Positions 15,727 to 20,308 of a stretch of 20,308 nt of DNA are shown here, piece by piece; the stretch's first letter is position 1; each line of letters begins with the position of its first letter. Under the pieces are notes generated by a model. That model worked only from the letters and a program-made list of their open reading frames with translations. It made no database searches and was not told the origin of the DNA. Location of the stretch: the NCBI GenBank assembly GCA_937892115.1, contig CALAUI010000010.1, positions 1-20,308 of the forward strand, in the 5' to 3' direction. The stretch comes from an uncultured Clostridia bacterium. Lineage in GTDB: Bacteria; Bacillota; Clostridia; Oscillospirales; Acutalibacteraceae. The position numbers and the translations under genes are program-made.

Positions 15727-16749
15727 TCAGTGCCCCGTATCATCAAAAATTTCGCCCTCGCCGTCCTTCTGATAAAGACGAATCCAGTCGATTTTATATG
15801 TTATCGGCCATTCGGTTTTGTCGGTTACGGGCGGGTTTTTCCATGATGAATTTTCTGTGAAAATAAAATTATTGAAGATGATGTAAACGGGGTCATTGAA
15901 GCCCTGCATACCGTCATTTCTGTCGCCGAAATCCTGTGACAGGTCATAACGGAAATATATCTCTCCGTCAACCGTGAAATACATTTCCTCCGGTGTCCAG
16001 CCGAAGCCGTAAAGATGATATTCGTTATTCAGATTGATGCTCTTTTTGAATTTATAGCCCCATTTTCTGCCGCCTGCCTGATAATGCTCGTCTCCCGGAT
16101 ACCATTTATGAATATTCGGTGCGACAATATTGCGGGTATCATATACCTCAAAAACATCAATTTCCGTCATGTAAGGCATACTGCGATGAATATCCTTTGA
16201 CTGCATCCAGAATGACGGCCAACAGCCCTCAACAAAAGGAACGTTGGCATACATTTCAAGATAGCCGTATTTATAGCTCATCGTTCCGTCGGTTGTAACG
16301 GACGTGTTGGTAGAGAATGTGCCGTCATCCTCTTTCCATGAGCGCATAACAAGGTTGCCGTCTTCAACCTTTACATTGTGTCCGTCCGTTCCGTTTTTAA
16401 TGTCACTCTGGTTCATTTTAGCGCGGAGAGTCCATTTGGCGGAGTCAAGAGAATCCGAATTGAATTCATCATTCCACACAAGGTGCATTTCGCTCCCGTC
16501 GGGAGAAGTAATTGTTTCAAGCGGTTCGGTGGGAACGTCAATGGGCTTGTTGCCGAAAAGCTCTCTGAAAAAAGCTCCGATGCGTTCAAAGAAATCTCTG
16601 ATATGATTTATCACGGTTTCAAAAAATGAACTGCCGGATTCCGCCTCGGCAGATACGGCTGCCGCCGGGGATTGAGCCGCGGCAAAGGCAGGCACTGCCG
16701 CACAGAAGAGCAGAATAAAAATAAAGAAAACCGAAATTATTTTTTTCAT
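15727..16749 (-). CDS. Exported GH16 endo-beta-glucanase-like hydrolase
   Basis: A 340-residue protein with a textbook signal peptide (MKKIISVFFIFILLFCAAVP, then AFA-type cleavage). After it come an Ala/Ser linker, an amphipathic helix at about 42-66 rich in paired Phe and Arg (FFETVINHIRDFFERIGAFF), a Pro-rich linker and the GH16 jelly roll (90-330). The catalytic motif ExDxFE is present as EIDVFE (nucleophile Glu196, Asp198, acid/base Glu201), and the WNDEF opening and the substrate-cleft WPSFWMQ are also typical. GH16 enzymes cut beta-1,3/1,4-glucans, agars, carrageenans or xyloglucan; the exact specificity cannot be read here. Its start is set by GGGAGG, with a consensus promoter upstream. 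It heads the GH16-GH3 operon. Confidence 0.9.
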   Translation of the reverse strand: MKKIISVFFIFILLFCAAVPAFAAAQSPAAAVSAEAESGSSFFETVINHIRDFFERIGAFFRELFGNKPIDVPTEPLETITSPDGSEMHLVWNDEFNSDSLDSAKWTLRAKMNQSDIKNGTDGHNVKVEDGNLVMRSWKEDDGTFSTNTSVTTDGTMSYKYGYLEMYANVPFVEGCWPSFWMQSKDIHRSMPYMTEIDVFEVYDTRNIVAPNIHKWYPGDEHYQAGGRKWGYKFKKSINLNNEYHLYGFGWTPEEMYFTVDGEIYFRYDLSQDFGDRNDGMQGFNDPVYIIFNNFIFTENSSWKNPPVTDKTEWPITYKIDWIRLYQKDGEGEIFDDTGH

Positions 16750-16849
16750 AATCAGAACCTCCCGATAAAGAATTCAAACGGGTTACGCTTTGATTTTTTC
16801 AAAATACACCGTCGGCTTATCGATACCGATATAAATTAGTTGATATTTC

Positions 16850-16879
16850 ATTATAGCAATAAAATAATGATAAAGTCAA
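16850..16879 (-). promoter_or_regulatory. Promoter of the GH16-GH3 operon
   Basis: Minus-strand TTGACT (16879-16874), 18-base spacer and TATAAT (16855-16850). Transcription would start near 16843. The leader of about 95 bases contains the small inverted repeat TATCG-CGATA at 16818-16831, a possible operator. Confidence 0.78.
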
Positions 16880-16932
16880 TACGACTGCACGGCACCGTAT
16901 GAGTCAAATCAGTTCCTTTTTCCGTAAATATA

Positions 16933-16960
16933 TTGACAAATTCTTATTTTGATATACAAT
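16933..16960 (+). promoter_or_regulatory. Promoter of the exported propeller-like gene
   Basis: Consensus TTGACA at 16933-16938, 16-base spacer and TACAAT at 16955-16960. The start point would be near 16967, so the frame extension upstream of ATG 16988 is not translated. It diverges from the GH16 promoter, with 53 bases between the two -35 boxes. Confidence 0.75.
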
Positions 16961-16987
16961 GAATTTATCAGGCATCAGGAGGTATTT

Positions 16988-17830
16988 ATGGAAAAGATTA
17001 CATCGTTTTTTACTGCGTTGACGTTGATTATTTCATACATATTCGGATTTTCCGTACCGTCGGCTGAAGGTCCCGTTTCCGTAATCAGGAAGGATTCTTT
17101 GGTGGGTTTTGCCGCTCTTTATGCCGGTCAGGGTATCACCGCCGACGAAGAGCATTACTATACCTCGGGTTCGGTTTTTAATCAAAAAAGCGGTATCGGC
17201 CTGCAGTTTCTCGGAAAATGGAGCGCCGATGGCTTTAAGCGGGAAAAAGTAAACCTTAACCCCATTCCCCGTTATTACAAAAGCACCTACGGCTGCGGTC
17301 ATATCGGCGGAATAAGCTGTCGGGACGGTGTGATTTATGCTCCGGTTGAAGGTACAGATTACAGCATAAACTTTATATTCCTTTTTGATACAGAGGATTT
17401 ATCCCTGATTGAAGCTCACAACGTAAGCCGTGAGGAATTAACAGACGGTATTCCCTGGGTAGCCGTTGACGAGGAAAACGGATATATCTATACTTCCACC
17501 TGGCACGAAACCGACGAGCTGCTCCGTTTCAACCTCGATGACTTTACTCCTGCGGACAGCATTAAGCTCTCTGAATCGGTTTCAAGAATTCAGGGCGGCG
17601 AATTTTACAACGGAACTCTTTATCTTTCAAAGGATAACTCTTCTTCAACAACTGAAGACGTTCTTGCCGTTGATATTGCAACGGGTCAGGTAAGTACGGC
17701 GTTTACACAGATTATGCCGAACTATGACAATGAGGCCGAGGATATAACCGTTTATCCCAGAGCCGACGGCAGTCTTTTCCACGTACTCAATTACGATAAA
17801 CTGATTGGTTTGAATATAATGCATTATTGA
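16988..17830 (+). CDS. Exported beta-propeller-like protein of unknown function
   Basis: A 280-residue protein starting at ATG 16988 after AGGAGG; the open frame back to a TTG at 16949 overlaps the promoter and is rejected. The N-terminus (MEKITSFFTALTLIISYIFG) is a signal or anchor. The rest consists of repeating beta-strand units of about 40-50 residues with blade-like ends: GHIGGISCRDGVIYAPVEG (109-127), WVAVDEENGYIYTSTWHETD (about 171-190) and IQGGEFYNGTLYLSKDN. This is the pattern of quinoprotein/YWTD-type propellers, here probably five or six blades. No catalytic signature is visible. Divergence from the GH16-GH3 operon suggests a related extracellular role, perhaps binding a glycan or capping a surface complex, by inference. 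Confidence 0.65.
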   Translation: MEKITSFFTALTLIISYIFGFSVPSAEGPVSVIRKDSLVGFAALYAGQGITADEEHYYTSGSVFNQKSGIGLQFLGKWSADGFKREKVNLNPIPRYYKSTYGCGHIGGISCRDGVIYAPVEGTDYSINFIFLFDTEDLSLIEAHNVSREELTDGIPWVAVDEENGYIYTSTWHETDELLRFNLDDFTPADSIKLSESVSRIQGGEFYNGTLYLSKDNSSSTTEDVLAVDIATGQVSTAFTQIMPNYDNEAEDITVYPRADGSLFHVLNYDKLIGLNIMHY

Positions 17831-17864
17831 TTTCCCGGATACGTATCAGAATACCGTTTACAGT

Positions 17865-17902
17865 AACAGCAGACCGAAGATTTCTTCCCGGTCTGCTGTT
17901 TT
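17865..17902 (+). terminator. Hairpin terminator after the propeller-like gene
   Basis: A perfect 12-base-pair stem, AACAGCAGACCG (17865-17876) with CGGTCTGCTGTT (17889-17900), and a 12-base loop. The T tract is short (four bases, 17899-17902), but the stem is strong and lies 35 bases after the stop. Confidence 0.8.
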
Positions 17903-17964
17903 CAGGTTGAGTTCGGAATTGACAATTTCCGTTGTGCCAACCTATGACGACACTTTTTTCTTTC

Positions 17965-17993
17965 TTGATTTTTTTGGGGTATCATTATAATAT
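17965..17993 (+). promoter_or_regulatory. Promoter of the TIM-barrel gene at 18065
   Basis: TTGATT at 17965-17970, 17-base spacer and TAATAT at 17988-17993; an overlapping perfect TATAAT at 17986-17991 gives a 15-base spacer. The leader would be about 65 bases. Confidence 0.55.
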
Positions 17994-18064
17994 GTAATCA
18001 GACGTCAATGTTAAAAAATTACCGGGAAACCTATACGTTCCCCGATGAGTCAGGATGAGGAAGC

Positions 18065-19483
18065 TTGAAAAAGAAAAAGTTTACGATTACGGCGGATCTT
18101 TTCAATAACAAATATCTGACAATGCTGATGGATTTTGCGGCGTTTATCTCGCCTGCCAAAACAAAAGATGAGCAGGCCATCCGTGAAGCAGACCGAAAGC
18201 TGATTGCCGAGGACAAGCTCGGCGAACCAATCAAAAAGCCATCCGCCAACCTCGGCGGACGGCTTGACAGAGATAAGATTCTCACCGCAACGACTCTGTT
18301 CGGCGACCGCCCGAGGGTGACCGAACGGGATATTAAGCTCATTTCCGATGCCGGCTTTGATTTTATCATTAACGGCAATAACGGCGAATACGCAGAGCAG
18401 ATTTTTGATTGGTGCGAAAAATACGGGCTTGCCGCAATAGGCGGAGAAATCCACGAATTTGCCTCGGAAAATAAGCTTGATATTTCATCGGCGAATGAAG
18501 AAGAGAATATTTTCAGCGGTTTCACTCCGCATCCCGCCTCGGTCGGTGACAGTCTTTTTGACGAGCCGCATACTGAAAGCTTCGGCAAGATTGCAAAATT
18601 TCACCGAATATATGAAAAATATCTGCCCGGCAGATTTGCATTTTCAAATCTGTTCCCCGCAGGTGCCGTAAAATCACAGCTGGGCACAAAAAGCTATAAG
18701 GAATACGTTGACCGTTTTGCCGCAGCGGTGAGTGCGGATTATATTTCGGTTGATATTTATCCTTTCCACCCGGCAAAAATCATAAATTATTTTGAGATGA
18801 TGATATGCCTTGAAACCTATCATCATATTTCTGAGGCATGTCGCCGTGAGGGCAGGGATTTCTGGCTGTATATCCAGACGCAGATGCGATGGTTTTCACA
18901 TTTATATACCTACACAACTTTTGAAATGATAAAGTGGCAGTATTATGCCTCCATCGCCTACGGCTGCCGCAGTATCATCAACGCCTCCTACAATCCCGTT
19001 TGGGGCAACGATGCAATCGGTATCATAGATTATGACGGCAACCTTACGGAGCAGTATCTTTACGTTAAAAGGGTCAACTCGGAGATAGTGAAGCTTTCGC
19101 CGGTCATCAGGGATTACAGAAGTCTCGGCGTTCGTCTTTTTAAGGGCAAAAAGAATAATCACCATTTTGCGTTTGCGTTGCCTAAGCAGAATGCGAACAA
19201 CAAGCGTGCCGGTTTCAGCGGCATTGAAAGCGTGAAAAGCATCGAAAGCGAAAGCACGGTGCTTGTAGGATATTTTGCAAATGCCGAGGAGAAAAATGCG
19301 CTCATGGTCGTGAATTGCCGGAATATCTATGATCCGTATGCTTCGCAGAAGGTAACTATCCGGCTGAACAAAAAAACCGCGGTGAACGTTTACGAACACG
19401 GTGAGCTGACAAGAACGGAAAACACCGATGTGCTGACCGTTCAGCCCGGCTCGTGCGACGGAATATTCATCACGCTGTCGTGA
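18065..19483 (+). CDS. TIM-barrel glycoside hydrolase-like protein (GH-A/GH42-like), TTG start
   Basis: A 472-residue protein. TTG at 18065 is the only start near the 5' end of this frame, since a TGA at 18056-18058 closes it upstream; GGATGAGG supplies the ribosome binding site. The barrel spans about 85-350: LISDAGFDFIIN (92-103), DEPHTESFGKIAKF (166-179, candidate acid/base Glu167 in a DEP motif), ADYISVDIYPFHP (224-236) and FWLYIQTQMRW (266-276). The last is where a strand-7 Glu nucleophile would be expected, but Gln271 is seen. The segment IKWQYYASIAYGCRSII (289-305) is typical of GH42-like enzymes. A small beta domain (395-472) ends the protein. No signal peptide is present, so it should act on imported sugars. 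The family is uncertain and the activity not assured. Confidence 0.7.
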   Translation: MKKKKFTITADLFNNKYLTMLMDFAAFISPAKTKDEQAIREADRKLIAEDKLGEPIKKPSANLGGRLDRDKILTATTLFGDRPRVTERDIKLISDAGFDFIINGNNGEYAEQIFDWCEKYGLAAIGGEIHEFASENKLDISSANEEENIFSGFTPHPASVGDSLFDEPHTESFGKIAKFHRIYEKYLPGRFAFSNLFPAGAVKSQLGTKSYKEYVDRFAAAVSADYISVDIYPFHPAKIINYFEMMICLETYHHISEACRREGRDFWLYIQTQMRWFSHLYTYTTFEMIKWQYYASIAYGCRSIINASYNPVWGNDAIGIIDYDGNLTEQYLYVKRVNSEIVKLSPVIRDYRSLGVRLFKGKKNNHHFAFALPKQNANNKRAGFSGIESVKSIESESTVLVGYFANAEEKNALMVVNCRNIYDPYASQKVTIRLNKKTAVNVYEHGELTRTENTDVLTVQPGSCDGIFITLS

Positions 19484-19650
19484 TAAGATGCGAAGTGCAG
19501 GAATATATTGATGCAAACACGTGACAATAGAGGGCTTGAGCACTAACGGTAAGCCCCGATGAAACCATTAACGAATTCATTCTTTAAAACATAAGCCATC
19601 ATAATAAACTTAAAAACCGACCCTTGAAAAGGCCGGTTTAAAAAATTTTG
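19484..19650. other. Short intergenic region with possible pseudoknot and terminator
   Basis: After the stop of the TIM-barrel gene there is a hairpin GGGCTT (19532-19537) with AAGCCC (19551-19556). Its loop end TAACGGT (19544-19550) can pair, with one mismatch, with ACCATTA at 19564-19570, giving an H-type pseudoknot on paper. The minus-strand terminator of the peptide operon follows at 19612-19639. No gene is seen. Confidence 0.35.
19612..19639 (-). terminator. Terminator of the leader-peptide operon
   Basis: Minus-strand AAACCG (19639-19634) pairs with CGGTTT (19619-19614), extended by GG/CC pairs after one mismatch, and ends in a T run (19616-19612). It lies 11 bases after the stop of the second peptide gene. 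The stem is interrupted, so strength is moderate. Confidence 0.65.
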
Positions 19651-19971
19651 TTATTCTTGGTCGTTAATGTATCTGCAAATAAAAACAGTGAAGTAGCCGT
19701 TTTTTGTACTTTCTTTTCTTTCTTCTGCATAATGACAACTTCCGTCCAAGCAGCTTATAGCACCGTGCTTGCAGTACTTGCCATTAAGAGGACAGATACC
19801 GCCTCCTGCATATTTTCCCGCATCTTTTCCTGTATTTTTCCTTTCCCTAGCTGAGCCATCTCTACCTGCGTCATCGATAGCCGTACCTGCGCCACCTGTT
19901 ACGTTTTTAAGGTCATCATCCAGAATTGTTTTTGGTGCGTTTTGGGTAATTTTACTATTATCTTCGCTCAT
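19651..19971 (-). CDS. Double-glycine leader peptide with conserved Cys core (bacteriocin/RiPP-like precursor 2)
   Basis: A 106-residue precursor with AAGGAGT before ATG 19971, beginning 16 bases after the stop of its paralogue. The leader (1-27) ends in ILDDDLKNVTGG, a classic double-glycine signal cut by C39-peptidase ABC exporters. A polar, Gly/Lys/Asp-rich spacer (28-55) follows, then GGICPLNGKYCKHG (57-70) and the tail ending CRYINDQE. Cysteines are at 60, 67, 74, 79 and 99. Shared with the paralogue are C-x6-C-x-H-x9-C (Cys60, Cys67, His69, Cys79) and the last Cys before YINDQE; Cys74 is unique to this copy. The pair suggests a two-peptide bacteriocin or a modified peptide family. No exporter or modifying enzyme lies inside the window. 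Function is inferred from leader type only. Confidence 0.72.
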   Translation of the reverse strand: MSEDNSKITQNAPKTILDDDLKNVTGGAGTAIDDAGRDGSARERKNTGKDAGKYAGGGICPLNGKYCKHGAISCLDGSCHYAEERKESTKNGYFTVFICRYINDQE

Positions 19972-20008
19972 TTTAAAGACTCCTTTCTTATTCTTGGTCG
20001 TTAATGTA
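19651..20008. repeat. Direct repeat at the 3' ends of the two peptide genes (19651-19671 and 19988-20008)
   Basis: The last 21 bases of both genes, covering the stop codon and codons for YINDQE, are identical at the DNA level, including synonymous positions. This points to recent duplication, gene conversion or strong constraint at this end. Confidence 0.8.
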
Positions 20009-20278
20009 GTTACATTTGTAAAAAGTGTATTCTTCCCCCATGGTTATTGCTTCAGTACCATCCGGGTTAAGATGGTGTTCGGGAGCTGTGATACCGATAC
20101 CTTCTTTTGCTTTCAAGCAGGTTCCATTAAGGCCGTCTATCCGACCGTGTTTACAATATTTACCGTTAATGGGACAAATACCGCCTTCCATTCTGAGGAT
20201 ATGGTCAGAAGCTATGGTTGAACCGCCGGTTACGTTTTTAAGTTTATTGTCGTCAAGCTCTCTTTTATTGTTTTTCAT
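19988..20278 (-). CDS. Double-glycine leader peptide with conserved Cys core (bacteriocin/RiPP-like precursor 1)
   Basis: A 96-residue precursor; ATG 20278 follows CGGAGG. The leader (1-19) ends in LDDNKLKNVTGG. After a short spacer comes EGGICPINGKYCKHG (31-45), then GLNGTCLKAKEG and a tail ending KCNYINDQE. The four cysteines (35, 42, 54 and 89) line up with four of the five in the second peptide. A second Gly-Gly directly before Ile-Cys (32-33) could be an alternative processing site. The gene is first of the pair as seen here, and its promoter lies at or beyond the window edge. Homology with its neighbour over leader, core and C-terminus, plus an identical 21-base 3' end, indicates tandem duplication. 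I know no named family with this core; activity (antimicrobial, signalling or metal binding) is open. Confidence 0.72.
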   Translation of the reverse strand: MKNNKRELDDNKLKNVTGGSTIASDHILRMEGGICPINGKYCKHGRIDGLNGTCLKAKEGIGITAPEHHLNPDGTEAITMGEEYTFYKCNYINDQE

Positions 20279-20292
20279 GATAATAACCTCCG

Positions 20293-20308
20293 TTAATTTT
20301 AAAATTAA
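20293..20308. promoter_or_regulatory. AT-rich perfect palindrome upstream of the peptide operon
   Basis: TTAATTTTAAAATTAA is a perfect 16-base palindrome ending at the window edge, directly upstream of the ribosome binding site of the first peptide gene. It may be an operator or simply AT-rich leader; the sequence beyond the edge would be needed to place it relative to a promoter. Confidence 0.35.

Larger units (their letters stand above)
17831..18064. other. Intergenic region with terminator, hairpin and promoter
   Basis: It holds the terminator at 17865-17902, then a two-tier imperfect inverted repeat at 17904-17943 (AGGTTG with CAACCT outside, CGGAA with TTCCG inside), then the promoter at 17965-17993 for the next gene. 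A very short frame, ATG at 18045 encoding MSQDEEA, ends with TGA overlapping the TTG start of that gene. Confidence 0.55.

Noticed and set aside
17919..17948. Promoter TTGACA, 18 bases, TATGAC
   Set aside because: The -35 is perfect but the -10 is poor and lies in a hairpin; the promoter at 17965-17993 is better placed.
18902..19543. 213-codon minus-strand frame opposite the TIM-barrel gene
   Set aside because: It is antisense to conserved barrel motifs, with no ribosome binding site or recognisable domain.
19769..20221. 150-codon plus-strand frame spanning both peptide genes
   Set aside because: The minus-strand genes have good ribosome binding sites and homologous products, whereas this frame does not respect their borders.

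Overview
The window looks like a low-to-mid GC, Gram-positive gut clostridium (Oscillospiraceae/Ruminococcaceae type). The reasons are strong AGGAG-type ribosome binding sites, sigma-A promoters with 16-18 base spacers, many exported carbohydrate-active proteins, XRE regulators with helical C-terminal regions, and double-glycine leader peptides. No rRNA, tRNA, CRISPR array, transposase or integrase was seen. All calls come from reading the sequence; no database search was possible.

Layout. (1) 1-148: start of a minus-strand hypothetical gene cut by the window edge, followed by about 560 bases without a confident gene. (2) 644-3037, plus: a consensus promoter, a small SGNH esterase and a helical-toroid glycosidase-like protein, ended by a hairpin terminator. 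(3) 3042-5361, minus: a GPH-family sugar:cation symporter translationally coupled (ATGA overlap) to a zinc-ribbon membrane protein. (4) 5437-10690, plus, divergent from the transporter: exported SGNH esterase, an exported beta-sandwich protein of unknown function, a beta-lactamase-family serine hydrolase and a clan GH-A glycosidase. (5) 10773-13632, plus: a more AT-rich, mosaic accessory stretch with an ART-like small protein, a small membrane protein and two XRE regulators, each with an inverted repeat at its own promoter. (6) 13781-16749, minus: exported GH16 and NagZ-like GH3. (7) 16988-17830, plus: an exported propeller-like protein, divergent from GH16. (8) 18065-19483, plus: a second TIM-barrel glycosidase-like protein. 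(9) 19612-20308, minus: two tandem paralogous double-glycine leader peptides with a conserved four-Cys core.

How they fit together. Most of the window reads as a glycan/peptidoglycan foraging neighbourhood. Exported esterases and glycosidases (SGNH, GH16, GH3, serine hydrolase) would trim acylated glycans outside the cell. The GPH symporter would import short sugars, and leaderless enzymes (the helical toroid and the two TIM barrels) would finish them inside. NagZ-like GH3 and the beta-lactamase-family hydrolase together recall the NagZ/AmiE muropeptide rescue pair of Bacillus. This metabolic reading is inference.

The most novel item is the peptide pair at the right edge. Both have a leader ending in LKNVTGG and share a C-x6-C-x-H-x9-C block and the ending YINDQE. 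They are candidates for a new family of bacteriocin-like or modified secreted peptides, whose export or modification genes should lie beyond the right edge.
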